From assembly GCF_002163715.1 (NCBI RefSeq), contig NZ_CP015698.1, positions 2,706,201-2,770,200 of the forward strand: 64,000 bases of DNA, written 5' to 3'. The stretch is from Curvibacter sp. AEP1-3. GTDB taxonomy: Bacteria; Pseudomonadota; Gammaproteobacteria; Burkholderiales; Burkholderiaceae_C. The translations under genes were made by a program, and so were the position numbers. The notes under the pieces were generated by a model. The model was not told where the DNA came from. It worked only from the letters and a program-made list of their open reading frames with translations, and ran no database searches. This document shows positions 18,190-28,004 of the stretch, piece by piece (positions within the stretch are counted from its first letter, which is position 1; each line of letters begins with the position of its first letter).

Positions 18190-19914
18190 TTAGTGGGAGT
18201 CGCGTGGAACGGCTGCGCCGCTTCCACCCACCAAAAAGTCGAGATCGGCACCCAAGTGCGCTTGTTGAACTGTCTCGACGTATAGCTTGTACCAACCGCG
18301 TTTTGGTTTCTCAGGCGCTTGCCATGCAGCAAGACGACGAGCCAACTCTTCGTCAGAAATCTCCAAGTGCAACTTGCGTTCCGGCACGTTCAATTCAATG
18401 ATGTCCCCGTTTTGTACGACCGCCAAAGGGCCTCCCGCCGCCGCTTCAGGAGAGGTATGCAGTACTGTGGTGCCGTAGGCAGTTCCGCTCATACGCGCAT
18501 CCGAGATGCGGACCATGTCGGTAATGCCTTTTTTGAGCACCTTGGGGGGCAGCGGCATATTGCCCACTTCCGCCATGCCGGGGTAGCCGCGGGGACCACA
18601 GTTCTTGAGCACCATGACGCTGTTCTCGTCGATGTCCAGATCCGGATCGTCAATGCGGGCGTGGAAATCCTCAATGGATTCGAACACCACTGCCGGGCCG
18701 CGGTGTTGCAGCAAATGCTTGGAAGCGGCAGAAGGCTTGATCACAGCGCCATTGGGAGCCAGATTGCCACGCACAACGGCAATGCCTGCGGCTGGCATGA
18801 ACGGCTCTTCCACGGTCTTGATGACTTCGCGGTTGTAGCAAGGCGCGTTCTCGACGTTCTGGCGGATGGTTTTGCCGTTCACGGTCAGGGCGTCGCCATG
18901 CAGCATCGGCAGGATTTCACGCATGACGGCAGGCAAGCCACCGGCGTAGCAGAAGTCCTCCATCAGGTATTTGCCGGAAGGCTGCAGGTTCAGGATGTTG
19001 TTCACCTCTGAGCCGAGCTTGTCGAAATCTTCCAGTTTCAATTCCACACCGATTCGGCCGGCTATCGCCAGCAGGTGGATCACGGCGTTGGTGGATCCAC
19101 CGATCGCCGCATTGGTACGGATCGCATTTTCAAACGCCTGGCGGGTAAGGATCTGGGACATCTTGATGTCCTGCTTCACCATTTCGACAATACGGCGGCC
19201 GGTGAGCTGGGCCAAACGCTTGCGGCGCGTGTCGGCTGCCGGAATGGCGGCGTTTTCGGGTAGTGCCATACCCAAGGCTTCGACCATGCTGGCCATGGTG
19301 GAGGCGGTGCCCATCGTCATACAGGTACCGCTGGAGCGGTGCATATCGCTCTCGCAGGAAGAAAACTCTTCCATGGTCATTTCGCCGGCACGCACCATTT
19401 CTGACATTTGCCACACGCCGGTGCCTGAGCCCACATCCTTGCCACGGAACTTGCCGTTCAACATCGGGCCACCGGACAAGCCGATGGTGGGCAGATCGCA
19501 ACTCGCAGCGCCCATCATCAGAGACGGGGTGGTCTTGTCGCAGCCCATTAACAGCACAACGCCGTCGATGGGGTTGCCACGGATGCTTTCTTCGACATCC
19601 ATCGATGCCAGGTTGCGAAACAGCATGGCGGTGGGACGCAGTTGGGTCTCACCGAGCGACATGACGGGAAATTCCAGCGGGAATCCGCCAGCCTCGTACA
19701 CACCACGCTTTACAAACTCTGCCAATTCACGGAAGTGGCCGTTGCAAGGTGTCAGCTCACTCCAGGTGTTGCAAATGCCGATGATGGGACGACCATCCAA
19801 CAGGTCGTGGGGATAGCCCTGATTTTTGAGCCAACTGCGATGCACAAAACCATCACGGTCTTGGCGGCCGAACCAGGCGTGGCTACGGCGGAATGGGGGC
19901 TTTTCGGAATCCAT
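18190..19914 (-). CDS. IlvD/Edd-family sugar-acid dehydratase (probable L-arabonate or related aldonate dehydratase)
   Basis: Iron-sulphur dehydratase of 574 residues. It converts an aldonic acid to a 2-keto-3-deoxy acid; in the characterised pentonate branch this is L-arabonate to L-2-keto-3-deoxyarabonate. Cluster-ligand cysteines fit GICNTWSELTPCN, LLMGCDKTTPS and SSGTCMTMGTAS. The AFE-type region NENSVM and the late DARMSGTAYG are typical of IlvD/Edd. The start MDSEKPPFRRSHAWFG and the length match the aldonate-dehydratase branch better than dihydroxy-acid dehydratase. It is divergent from an SDR gene over 137 bases and belongs functionally with the ketoacid genes at 25.9-29.4 kb. The exact sugar acid is inferred from context. 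Confidence 0.85.
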   Translation of the reverse strand: MDSEKPPFRRSHAWFGRQDRDGFVHRSWLKNQGYPHDLLDGRPIIGICNTWSELTPCNGHFRELAEFVKRGVYEAGGFPLEFPVMSLGETQLRPTAMLFRNLASMDVEESIRGNPIDGVVLLMGCDKTTPSLMMGAASCDLPTIGLSGGPMLNGKFRGKDVGSGTGVWQMSEMVRAGEMTMEEFSSCESDMHRSSGTCMTMGTASTMASMVEALGMALPENAAIPAADTRRKRLAQLTGRRIVEMVKQDIKMSQILTRQAFENAIRTNAAIGGSTNAVIHLLAIAGRIGVELKLEDFDKLGSEVNNILNLQPSGKYLMEDFCYAGGLPAVMREILPMLHGDALTVNGKTIRQNVENAPCYNREVIKTVEEPFMPAAGIAVVRGNLAPNGAVIKPSAASKHLLQHRGPAVVFESIEDFHARIDDPDLDIDENSVMVLKNCGPRGYPGMAEVGNMPLPPKVLKKGITDMVRISDARMSGTAYGTTVLHTSPEAAAGGPLAVVQNGDIIELNVPERKLHLEISDEELARRLAAWQAPEKPKRGWYKLYVETVQQAHLGADLDFLVGGSGAAVPRDSH

Positions 19915-19997
19915 GGGTTTGCCTCTTTATTCGTGGAGGCAGATGCCTCCGGTTCTTGACAGCAGGCATGGTACCAATGCACAGTGATAATAGAAAA

Positions 19998-20029
19998 TGA
20001 ATTTAGAGACAATTCATATATCTATATTG
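19998..20029. promoter_or_regulatory. Candidate operator between dehydratase and SDR genes
   Basis: A perfect inverted repeat TGAATT-N7-AATTCA (19998-20016) is followed by CTATATTG (20022-20029) in the AT-rich divergent promoter region. The same CTATATTG octamer recurs at 21865-21872 upstream of chvE, suggesting common control by the GbpR-like regulator encoded nearby. Confidence 0.4.
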
Positions 20030-20051
20030 CAATCAAAACAGAGAAAAATAC

Positions 20052-20828
20052 ATGTCAGACAAAGCAAAACTCGCGCGCTATCCCAGCCTCGAAGGCAAAA
20101 ACGTATTCATTACCGGTGGCGGAAGTGGGATTGGTGCCTCCATCGTGACGGCATTTGCTGAGCAGGGTGCTCATGTGGCCTTCGTGGATGTTGCGGAAAA
20201 CGAAAGCCGCCAGTTGGCAGAAGAACTGGTGGCCACCATCGGTGCAAAGGTTTGGTGGCGCACCTGTGATGTGCGCGATATCGCTGCCCTTCAGGCCGCG
20301 ACTGCGGATGCTGCGCAAGCGCTCGGCGATTTCTCTGTGCTGGTGAACAACGTCGCCCGCGATGACCGGCACACCTTGGAATCAGTCACCCCGGAGTACT
20401 GGGATGAGCGCATGGCCGTCAACCAACGCCCAGCCTTCTTCGCCATCCAGGCGCTGGTGCCCGGCATGAAACGTTTGGGCGAGGGCTCCATCGTCAATCT
20501 CGGCTCCACCGGGTGGCAAACCAAGGGCAGTGGCTACCCATGTTATGCCGTGGCGAAGTCTTCCGTGAACGGGCTCACCCGGGGCCTTGCGGACACACTG
20601 GGTGCAGACCGCATCCGCATCAATACGGTGTCGCCCGGCTGGGTGATGACAGAGCGCCAGATCAAGATGTGGCTGAACGCCGAAGGCGAGGCCGACATCC
20701 AACGCAACCAATGCCTGCCGGACAAGCTGAAGCCTTCCGACGTCGCCCGCATGGTCTTGTTCCTGGCTTCTGATGACGGAGCGATGTGTACCGCCCAGGA
20801 ATTCAAGGTCGACGCGGGCTGGAACTAA
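20052..20828 (+). CDS. SDR-family dehydrogenase, probable aldose 1-dehydrogenase
   Basis: NAD(P)-dependent short-chain dehydrogenase, 258 residues. The cofactor loop is TGGGSGIG (about 22-29), the catalytic Tyr and Lys are in YAVAK, and the preceding Ser is in NLGSTGW. The usual NNAG reads NNVA. Layout and the C-terminal CTAQEFKVDAGW resemble D-xylose or L-arabinose 1-dehydrogenases, the first step of oxidative pentose use, giving the aldonolactone. It is divergent from the sugar-acid dehydratase and next to the regulator gene, which supports that role; the sugar is inferred. Confidence 0.83.
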   Translation: MSDKAKLARYPSLEGKNVFITGGGSGIGASIVTAFAEQGAHVAFVDVAENESRQLAEELVATIGAKVWWRTCDVRDIAALQAATADAAQALGDFSVLVNNVARDDRHTLESVTPEYWDERMAVNQRPAFFAIQALVPGMKRLGEGSIVNLGSTGWQTKGSGYPCYAVAKSSVNGLTRGLADTLGADRIRINTVSPGWVMTERQIKMWLNAEGEADIQRNQCLPDKLKPSDVARMVLFLASDDGAMCTAQEFKVDAGWN

Positions 20829-20846
20829 GTCAACAGTCGTCGGTTT

Positions 20847-21818
20847 TCAGGCAGGAAGCGGATCTACGCTGAATGCCTTGCCATACACCGTCATGGCAGA
20901 TGACTTCAACGCGCGCAGCACCACTTCGGCCGCTGGCGACAGCAGCCTGTCCCGGCGGGTGATGAAGCCGAATGGCTCCATTTCGCAAGGCATGGCCACG
21001 GGCAGTATCGACATCAGCCCGTGGTTGGCGTAATAGCGAGCCACGTCAACTGCCATCACACTCACCATATCGCTCTGTTGCATCATTTTGCTGATGAACA
21101 GCAGCGCACTGGTTTCCACGCTGTTGGATGGCTGCTCCAAGCCCAGCTCCTGGATCATCAAGTCAAAGCGGTGTCGCAACATGCTGCCAGCCGGCGGCAC
21201 GATCCATCCGTACTTGAAAACATCTTCCAGCGTCGGCTTGATTGCGGTCAGCAGCGGGTGGCCCGGACGAGCGACCGCACAGATCGGCTCCTCAGCCACC
21301 ATCTCGTAGCGCAGTGCCGCCTTGTCGTGCTCAGGCGACAAGCGACCCACCAGGATGTCCAGACTGCCGCGGTTGAGCTTCTCAATCAATACGTTGCTCG
21401 GCTCGATCTGGATGGTGATTTGGAGATTCGGGTGCGCTTGCTTCACAGCAGCCACGGTGGGTGGGAGAAGTGCCAAGCCGGGTGCAGTGATGGAGCCGAG
21501 ATTCACTTGCCCGAATTGCCCGTTCTTGGCCGCTTGCAATTCTTCATGGGCCTGGTTCAAGCTTGCCAGTGCAGCGCGGGCATGCCGGATCATGGTGTCG
21601 CCGTACCAGGTGGGGCGCATACCGCGCGGCAAACGCTCGAACAAGGACACGCCCAACACGTCTTCCAGGTCCTTCAGCAGCTTGGAGGCGGCCGGTTGCG
21701 TCATGTTCAGCACCTGGGCGGCGCGGTGGATATTGCCTTCTTCAGCTAAGGCGACCAATAGCAAAAGTTGCCTGGTTTTGAGCCTTGCACGTAAGAACCA
21801 ATGGGTGTAATTCGTCAT
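20847..21818 (-). CDS. gbpR: LysR-family regulator, GbpR-like
   Basis: DNA-binding regulator of 323 residues. The N-terminal winged helix is at about residues 12-72 (KTRQLLLLVALAEEGNIHRA, then QPAASKLLKDLE), followed by a periplasmic-binding-protein-like effector domain. It faces the chvE-like gene across 146 bases. This is the arrangement of GbpR, which controls the sugar-binding protein gene in Agrobacterium and Azospirillum in response to arabinose, galactose or fucose. The symbol is by analogy. Confidence 0.82.
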   Translation of the reverse strand: MTNYTHWFLRARLKTRQLLLLVALAEEGNIHRAAQVLNMTQPAASKLLKDLEDVLGVSLFERLPRGMRPTWYGDTMIRHARAALASLNQAHEELQAAKNGQFGQVNLGSITAPGLALLPPTVAAVKQAHPNLQITIQIEPSNVLIEKLNRGSLDILVGRLSPEHDKAALRYEMVAEEPICAVARPGHPLLTAIKPTLEDVFKYGWIVPPAGSMLRHRFDLMIQELGLEQPSNSVETSALLFISKMMQQSDMVSVMAVDVARYYANHGLMSILPVAMPCEMEPFGFITRRDRLLSPAAEVVLRALKSSAMTVYGKAFSVDPLPA

Positions 21819-21864
21819 TTAGGGTTAGCACCAATCTGCATTTGCATATCGAATAAGCCTCAAA

Positions 21865-21885
21865 CTATATTGGAAATAAATCAAT
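21865..21885. promoter_or_regulatory. Candidate LysR-type operator upstream of chvE
   Basis: ATTG-N9-CAAT (21869-21885) is a dyad that contains the LysR-type T-N11-A pattern. It lies 80 bases before the chvE start in the divergent region with the LysR gene, and CTATATTG (21865-21872) overlaps its left edge. Confidence 0.4.
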
Positions 21886-21964
21886 GTGGTAAGTAAGATT
21901 TGCCGCCTGAGCCGAAAAGGCGAGGACGTATCTGACAGAAGCAACTAAACACAGGAGACATTCC

Positions 21965-23041
21965 ATGACAGCACGTAGAACCACCCTCAAGGTACTTGCA
22001 GCAAGCCTTGCAATGGGTCTGGCCTTCGGCACCACCGTAGCGCAAGCACAAGACAAAGGCCTGGTCGGCGTAGCCATGCCTACCAAGAGCTCTACCCGCT
22101 GGATCAGCGACGGCAACAGCATGGTTGCCGCTTTGGCAGCCAAAGGCTACAAAGCCGACCTGCAATACGCAGAAGACGACATCCCCAACCAGTTGGCCCA
22201 GATCGAAAACATGATCACCAAGGGTGCCAAGGTGCTGGTGATTGCCGCGATCGACGGTACTACCCTGACCAACGTGCTGCAAAAAGCCGCTGACAAGGGC
22301 ATCAAGATCATTTCTTATGACCGCCTGATCGTCGGTTCCAAAAACGTGGACTACTACGCCACATTCGACAACTTCCAAGTTGGCGTGTTGCAAGCCCAGT
22401 CTCTGGAAAAGGCATTGGGTCTGAAAGAAGGCAAAGGCCCGTTCAACATCGAATTGTTCGGTGGCTCTGCCGATGACAACAACGCGTTCTTCTTCTATGA
22501 CGGCGCCATGTCCGTGCTGGACCCGTACATCAAGTCCGGCAAGCTGGTGGTTCGCTCCAAGCAAACCGGCATGCAAAAAGTGGCAACCCTGCGTTGGGAC
22601 GGCCAAGTAGCCCAAGCCCGTATGGAAAACTTGTTGAGCGCCTACTACGGCAAAGACAAGGTCCATGCCGTGTTGTCTCCGTATGACGGTCTGTCCATCG
22701 GCATCTTGTCTGCGCTCAAGGGCGTGGGCTACGGTGGCACCGGTCAACCCATGCCTTTCGTGAGCGGCCAGGATGCGGAAGTGCCTTCCGTGAAGTCCAT
22801 CATCCGCAAGGAACAGTACTCCACCATCTTCAAGGACACCCGCGAACTGGCCAAGGTTACTGCCAACATGGTGGATGCAGTCATGTCCGGCAAGCAGCCT
22901 GAAATCAACGACACCAAGACCTACAACAACAAGGTCAAGGTTGTTCCTTCCTACCTGCTCAAGCCTGTGGCAGTGGACTTGTCCAACTACAAGCAAGTGT
23001 TGGTTGGCAGCGGTTACATCAAAGAAGAGCAGCTGAAGTAA
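21965..23041 (+). CDS. chvE: ChvE-like multiple-monosaccharide-binding protein
   Basis: Periplasmic sugar-binding protein of 358 residues, family of ChvE/SbpA, which bind arabinose, galactose, glucose, xylose and related sugars. The signal peptide is [20 protein letters not shown] onward, ending AQAQ. The mature start [19 protein letters not shown] and the later [35 protein letters not shown] match the family. AGGAGA precedes the ATG. A hairpin terminator after the gene probably lets the binding protein be made in excess over GguA and GguB. A second paralogue is encoded at 29462-30526. Confidence 0.93.
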   Translation: MTARRTTLKVLAASLAMGLAFGTTVAQAQDKGLVGVAMPTKSSTRWISDGNSMVAALAAKGYKADLQYAEDDIPNQLAQIENMITKGAKVLVIAAIDGTTLTNVLQKAADKGIKIISYDRLIVGSKNVDYYATFDNFQVGVLQAQSLEKALGLKEGKGPFNIELFGGSADDNNAFFFYDGAMSVLDPYIKSGKLVVRSKQTGMQKVATLRWDGQVAQARMENLLSAYYGKDKVHAVLSPYDGLSIGILSALKGVGYGGTGQPMPFVSGQDAEVPSVKSIIRKEQYSTIFKDTRELAKVTANMVDAVMSGKQPEINDTKTYNNKVKVVPSYLLKPVAVDLSNYKQVLVGSGYIKEEQLK

Positions 23042-23061
23042 TCTTTAGCGGCGATAAAGAG

Positions 23062-23090
23062 GCCCTGTGCCCCAAAGCACAGGGCTTTTT
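23062..23090 (+). terminator. Intra-operon terminator between chvE and gguA
   Basis: GCCCTGTGC (23062-23070) pairs exactly with GCACAGGGC (23077-23085) around a six-base loop, followed by five T. It lies between the binding-protein gene and the ATPase gene of the same transporter. Confidence 0.9.
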
Positions 23091-23128
23091 ACATTCTTCT
23101 GGTTCAAGAGAACGATCGTTGAGGCACC

Positions 23129-24661
23129 ATGGCTGAACCCATTTTAGAAATGCGTGGAATGCGCAAGACATTCCACGGCGTGACCGCCCTAAGCAATGTG
23201 AACCTCACAGTGCAAGAAGGCCAGATCCACGCCATCGTCGGCGAGAACGGCGCCGGCAAATCCACCCTGATGAAAGTGCTGAGCGGTGTCTACCCCTACG
23301 GCGACTACGAAGGCACCATCCGCTACCAGGGTGAAGAATGCCGGTTCCGCGGCATTCACGACAGTGAAGAAAAAGGCATCATCATCATCCACCAAGAGCT
23401 GGCTCTAGTGCCGCTGCTGTCGATCACTGAGAACATTTTTCTCGGCAACGAACAGGCCAAAGGTGGCGTGATTGACTGGAATACGTCTTACGTCAAAACG
23501 CAGGCCTTGCTAAAAAAAGTCGGCTTGAAAGAATCCCCCAACACCCTGATTACCAACTTGGGTGTCGGTAAACAACAGCTGATCGAGATTGCCAAAGCGC
23601 TGTCCAAAGAGGTCAAACTTCTGATCCTGGATGAGCCTACCGCCAGTCTGAACGAGACAGACAGCGATGCCTTGTTGGAGTTGCTGCTCGAGCTCAAGCG
23701 CCAGGGCATCTCCTGCATCCTGATTTCGCACAAACTCAACGAAATATCCAAGGTGGCAGATGCCATCACAGTGCTGCGGGACGGCGCGACCGTGGCCTCA
23801 CTGGATTGCCGTGCGGAACCGGTCAGTGAAGACCTGATCATCCGCCATATGGTCGGGCGTGAAATGGCGGATCGCTACCCCAAGCGCACGCCCAATGTGG
23901 GCGATACCGTGTTCGAAGTGCGGGACTGGGTGGTGCACCACGCCATTCACCCTGAGCGCAAAGTCATCAAGGGCGTCAACCTGCACGTCAAGCGTGGAGA
24001 GATTGTCGGCATTGCCGGCCTCATGGGCGCAGGACGTACCGAATTGGCCATGAGTATCTTCGGCCGTACCTATGGCCAGAACATCAGCGGCAAAGTGCTG
24101 CTCAACGGCAAAGAAGTCGATACCAGTACGGTACAAAAAGCCATCGACCAGGGTATTGCGTATGTCACCGAAGACCGCAAAGGTTACGGACTGGTACTGG
24201 ATGAAACCATTGCCTGGAACACCACGCTGGCAAACCTGTCTGCTGTGTCTACCAAGACGGTGGTCGACGAAGGCAAAGAGTTCAGCGTCGCCCAGGACTT
24301 CCGCAAAAAGCTCAACATCCGCAGCCCCAATGTGTTTGCCCGCACCGTCAATTTGTCGGGTGGCAACCAGCAAAAAGTGGTGCTGAGCAAATGGCTGTTT
24401 TCCGAGCCTGAAGTGCTCATTCTGGATGAGCCCACCCGCGGCATCGACGTGGGAGCCAAGTATGAGATCTACACCATCATTGCGCAGCTCGCCGCTGAGG
24501 GGAAATGCGTGTTGATGATCTCCAGCGAGATGCCCGAGCTCTTGGGCATGTGCGACCGGATCTGTGTATTGAATGAAGGTGCTTTTGTGGCGGAATTTCC
24601 AGCCGCAGAAGCGACACAAGAAAAAATTATGCGTTCTATCGTGACGTCAGGAGTGAACTGA
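23129..24661 (+). CDS. gguA: Sugar ABC transporter ATP-binding protein GguA (two ABC domains)
   Basis: Tandem-ATPase subunit of 510 residues, driving monosaccharide import. The first nucleotide-binding domain has Walker [10 protein letters not shown], signature LGVGKQQ and Walker B LLILDEP. The second has a degenerate Walker [10 protein letters not shown], signature LSGGNQQ and LILDEP. This asymmetric pattern is typical of the CUT2 family. The permease gene follows two bases after its stop. Confidence 0.95.
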   Translation: MAEPILEMRGMRKTFHGVTALSNVNLTVQEGQIHAIVGENGAGKSTLMKVLSGVYPYGDYEGTIRYQGEECRFRGIHDSEEKGIIIIHQELALVPLLSITENIFLGNEQAKGGVIDWNTSYVKTQALLKKVGLKESPNTLITNLGVGKQQLIEIAKALSKEVKLLILDEPTASLNETDSDALLELLLELKRQGISCILISHKLNEISKVADAITVLRDGATVASLDCRAEPVSEDLIIRHMVGREMADRYPKRTPNVGDTVFEVRDWVVHHAIHPERKVIKGVNLHVKRGEIVGIAGLMGAGRTELAMSIFGRTYGQNISGKVLLNGKEVDTSTVQKAIDQGIAYVTEDRKGYGLVLDETIAWNTTLANLSAVSTKTVVDEGKEFSVAQDFRKKLNIRSPNVFARTVNLSGGNQQKVVLSKWLFSEPEVLILDEPTRGIDVGAKYEIYTIIAQLAAEGKCVLMISSEMPELLGMCDRICVLNEGAFVAEFPAAEATQEKIMRSIVTSGVN

Positions 24662-24662
24662 A

Positions 24663-25856
24663 ATGGCAAGCACAACCCCGGAAACAAACGCCCCCGCCTC
24701 GGGTGGCGGCATGGCTTTCTTGAAAAGCAACCTGCGCGAATACGGCCTGCTGATTTCACTTGTCATCATCATGGTGTTCTTCCAGGTCAAGACAGACGGC
24801 ACCCTGTTTCAGCCGCTGAACCTGACCAACCTCATCCTGCAAAACAGCTACATCATCGTGATGGCGCTGGGCATGCTGCTCGTCATCGTGGCCGGCCACA
24901 TTGATCTGTCGGTAGGCTCAGTGTGCGGCTTCGTTGGCGCGGTAGCGGCGGTGCTGATGGTCAACTACAACTGGCACTATGTGCCAGCCGCCATCGTTTG
25001 CCTGATTCTGGGTGGCGTCATCGGCGCGGCCCAAGGCTATTGGGTGGCGTTCTACAAGATCCCGTCCTTTATCGTGACGCTTGCCGGCATGCTGGTCTTC
25101 AAAGGCCTGGCGCTGGCAGTGCTGGAAGGCGCATCCGTGGGCCCTTTCCCGCCCGAGTTCCAGTTGCTGAGCACCGGCTTTATCCCTGATCCGTTTGCCG
25201 GCGAAACCTTGCGGGTTGCGACTCTGGTGATCGGCTTGCTGATTGCCTTGGTAATGCTCATCACCAAAGTGCGTGGCCGAGCAGACCGCGCCGCGCATGG
25301 CATAGAGAACGAGCCTGTTCTTTTCTTCGCGATTGCCAATCTCATTTTCATCGGCATGATCGTGGCCTTCAGCTACCAGCTGGCTTCGTACAAGGGCCTG
25401 CCCAATGTGCTGGTCGTCATGTTGCTGTTGATGCTGGCTTACGACTTCGTAGCTTCCCGCACGACGATCGGCCGCCGAATTTACGCACTGGGCGGTAACG
25501 AGAAAGCCGCAAAACTGTCAGGTATCCGCACAGAGCGCCTTACCTTCTACACCTTCATCAATATGGGTGTGTTGGCTGCGCTGGCCGGTCTGATTTTCGC
25601 AGCCCGCTTGAACACAGCCACTCCCAAAGCGGGTCTGGGTTTTGAGCTGGACGTGATTGCTGCCTGCTTTATCGGTGGCGCATCCGCCTCCGGTGGTGTG
25701 GGCAAGGTGCTGGGCGCAGTCATCGGCGCTTTCATCATGGGCGTCATGAACAACGGCATGTCCATCATGGGCATCGGTATCGACTATCAGCAGGTCATCA
25801 AGGGCCTGGTCTTGTTGGCAGCCGTCTGCTTCGACGTCTACAACAAAAACAAATAA
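24663..25856 (+). CDS. gguB: Sugar ABC transporter permease GguB
   Basis: CUT2-family permease of 397 residues with about ten membrane segments. The hallmark GHIDLSVGSVCGFVGAVAAV is at about residues 78-100, and the GGASASGGVGKVLGAVIGA region near the C-terminus. It starts MASTTPETNAPASG with a long polar N-terminus before the first segment. It forms the channel for the ChvE-like binding protein or proteins. The next gene starts ten bases downstream, so import and catabolism share one transcript. Confidence 0.94.
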   Translation: MASTTPETNAPASGGGMAFLKSNLREYGLLISLVIIMVFFQVKTDGTLFQPLNLTNLILQNSYIIVMALGMLLVIVAGHIDLSVGSVCGFVGAVAAVLMVNYNWHYVPAAIVCLILGGVIGAAQGYWVAFYKIPSFIVTLAGMLVFKGLALAVLEGASVGPFPPEFQLLSTGFIPDPFAGETLRVATLVIGLLIALVMLITKVRGRADRAAHGIENEPVLFFAIANLIFIGMIVAFSYQLASYKGLPNVLVVMLLLMLAYDFVASRTTIGRRIYALGGNEKAAKLSGIRTERLTFYTFINMGVLAALAGLIFAARLNTATPKAGLGFELDVIAACFIGGASASGGVGKVLGAVIGAFIMGVMNNGMSIMGIGIDYQQVIKGLVLLAAVCFDVYNKNK

Positions 25857-25865
25857 GGACTCACC

Positions 25866-26795
25866 ATGTATTCCGCATCCAACGCCCGCTACAAGGGTGT
25901 GTTTCCTGTCGTCCCTACGACCTTCAATGACGCCGGCGAGCTGGACCTGGAAAGCCAGAAGCGCTGTGTCGACTTCATGATCGACGCCGGCTCCACCGGT
26001 CTGTGCATCCTGGCCAACTTCTCCGAGCAGTTTGTGTTGGCCGATGCTGAGCGCGAAGTGCTCACCAAAACCATCCTTGCGCATGTGAATGGCCGGGTGC
26101 CGGTCATCGTGACCACCACCCATTTCAGCACCCAGGTCACCATCGCGCGCAGCGTACAGGCCCAGCAGCTGGGTGCCTCCATGGTCATGGTCATGCCTCC
26201 GTATCACGGTGCCACTATCCGTGTACCGGAAGGCCAGATTTATGAGTACTTCGCCCGCTTGTCGGATGCAATTGATATTCCCATCATGATCCAGGACGCG
26301 CCGGTCAGCGGCACGCCTCTGTCGGTGCCTTTCTTGGCCCGCATGGCGCAGGAGATCAAGCAGGTGTCGTACTTCAAGATCGAGACAGCGGGCGCGGCGT
26401 CCAAGCTGCGCGAGCTCATCCGCGTGGGTGGAGCCGCCATTGAAGGTCCGTGGGATGGTGAAGAAGCCATCACCCTCATGCCCGATCTGGACGCAGGTGC
26501 CACCGGTGCCATGACCGGCGGTGCCTACCCCGACGGTATCCGCAAGATTGTGGATGCCTATGCTGCCGGCCGTCGTGAAGATGCGGCTGCCCACTACCAG
26601 CAGTGGCTGCCGCTCATTAACTATGAGAACCGCCAGGGCGGCATACTGACTGCCAAAGCCCTGATGAAGGAAGGTGGCGTCATCGCTTGCGAAGCCGGCC
26701 GTCACCCCTTCCCCGCCATGCATCCCGACACACGCTCCGGTTTGATCGACACGGCCAAGCGTCTGGACCCCATGGTGTTGCGCTGGGGCCGGTAA
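25866..26795 (+). CDS. DapA-family 2-keto-3-deoxy-sugar-acid dehydratase or aldolase (probable L-KDA dehydratase)
   Basis: Class I (Schiff base) lyase-fold protein of 309 residues, dihydrodipicolinate synthase family. The Schiff-base lysine fits YFKIETAG (about residue 170). The start YKGVFPVVPTTFNDAGELDL is typical. Its length and layout fit L-2-keto-3-deoxyarabonate dehydratase, which yields alpha-ketoglutaric semialdehyde. That product is the substrate of the aldehyde dehydrogenase encoded at 28005, which favours a dehydratase over an aldolase. An aldolase yielding pyruvate remains possible. Confidence 0.85.
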   Translation: MYSASNARYKGVFPVVPTTFNDAGELDLESQKRCVDFMIDAGSTGLCILANFSEQFVLADAEREVLTKTILAHVNGRVPVIVTTTHFSTQVTIARSVQAQQLGASMVMVMPPYHGATIRVPEGQIYEYFARLSDAIDIPIMIQDAPVSGTPLSVPFLARMAQEIKQVSYFKIETAGAASKLRELIRVGGAAIEGPWDGEEAITLMPDLDAGATGAMTGGAYPDGIRKIVDAYAAGRREDAAAHYQQWLPLINYENRQGGILTAKALMKEGGVIACEAGRHPFPAMHPDTRSGLIDTAKRLDPMVLRWGR

Positions 26796-26827
26796 GCCCG
26801 TTCATCACCCGATAAGGATTCGCCACC

Positions 26828-27988
26828 ATGTCAGAAAACACCGTTTTCCAACTCCTGGGTCGCCGCTTGCGACTGGCCGTGATCGGTGGTGGCCCCGGCT
26901 CCTTTATCGGCGCCATGCATCGCCAGGCCGCGCGCTTGGATGACCGGTACGAATTGGTGGCAGCAGCTCTTTCGTCCGATCCTGAACGATCCAAGTCCAG
27001 TGGACGAAGCATCGGGGTACCCGCAGATCGTTGTTACGCAGATGGCACCACGTTGATCGAAGCGGAGGCCCGTCGCGCCGATGGCGCTGAGGTCGTGGCC
27101 ATCATGACGCCCAATGACAGTCACTTCCGCTTTTCCATGCAGGCGCTGGAACATGGCATGGACGTGATTTGCGACAAACCCATGACCAATACGCTGCAAG
27201 AAGCCGAGGCACTGCATGCGAAGGTGCAGAGCAGCGGTCGTGTGTTTTGCCTGACCCACAACTACACCGGCTACCCCATGGTGCGCCAAGCCAAGGCCAT
27301 GGTGATGGAAGGCTTGTTGGGTGACATCCGTCTGGTGCAAGTGGAATATGTGCAAGGCGGCCGCGCCAAAGCCGGCCCCGGTCGCCGCGCATGGAAAGAA
27401 GACCCGGCCCGTGGTGGCCCTTCCCTCGTGATGGGTGATATCGGCACCCACGCCCATAACCTGCTGCGCTTCATTACCGGTCTCGAAGTCGCCGAGGTCG
27501 CCGCGGATGTAGGCAGCATCGTGCCCGACCGCGTCACTCATGACTATGCCGGCGCCATGCTGCGCATGAGCAACGGTGCGCGTGGCAGCTTCTGGGTTAC
27601 GCAGGCTGCAGCGGGTGTGGAAAACGGCCTGCGCATCCGCGTGAGTGGTTCGTTGGGCAGTCTGGAGTGGCATCAGGAACATCCGCAGGTGCTGCAATTC
27701 AAACCGCTGGACGCTCCCGCCCAAGTGCGCACCCCGAATGGCCAGGGCACCCTGCCATTGGCAGCCCGTGCCTCGCGCATTGTGGCGGGCCACCCGGAAG
27801 GTTTTCATGAGGCGTTTGCCAATCTGTATACCAATGCGGCTGACACGATTGCCGCGCAGCGCAGCGGTCACACGCCTGACCCGCTGAACCAATTTTTCCC
27901 GAATGCGACCGACGGCTTGCAAGGCATCCGCTTTGTTGCCGCCGCCAACGAGTCCAGCCGCCACAACGGCGCCTGGACCGCCGTTTAA
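26828..27988 (+). CDS. Gfo/Idh/MocA-family oxidoreductase
   Basis: NAD(P)-dependent sugar oxidoreductase of 386 residues. The Rossmann motif is AVIGGGPGSFIG, the family EKP motif appears as CDKPMTN, and the active-site-type region is GDIGTHAHNLLRFITG. Family members oxidise or reduce sugar hydroxyls. Here it could oxidise an aldose or an inositol-like side substrate that enters the same pathway. It lies 32 bases after the lyase gene and 16 before the aldehyde dehydrogenase gene. The substrate cannot be told. Confidence 0.86.
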   Translation: MSENTVFQLLGRRLRLAVIGGGPGSFIGAMHRQAARLDDRYELVAAALSSDPERSKSSGRSIGVPADRCYADGTTLIEAEARRADGAEVVAIMTPNDSHFRFSMQALEHGMDVICDKPMTNTLQEAEALHAKVQSSGRVFCLTHNYTGYPMVRQAKAMVMEGLLGDIRLVQVEYVQGGRAKAGPGRRAWKEDPARGGPSLVMGDIGTHAHNLLRFITGLEVAEVAADVGSIVPDRVTHDYAGAMLRMSNGARGSFWVTQAAAGVENGLRIRVSGSLGSLEWHQEHPQVLQFKPLDAPAQVRTPNGQGTLPLAARASRIVAGHPEGFHEAFANLYTNAADTIAAQRSGHTPDPLNQFFPNATDGLQGIRFVAAANESSRHNGAWTAV

Positions 27989-28004
27989 CCCACTTCATCA
28001 AACC

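Noticed and set aside
26831..27964. 377-codon frame antisense to the Gfo/Idh/MocA gene
   Set aside because: Shadow frame; the plus-strand gene has a clear Rossmann motif and operon spacing.
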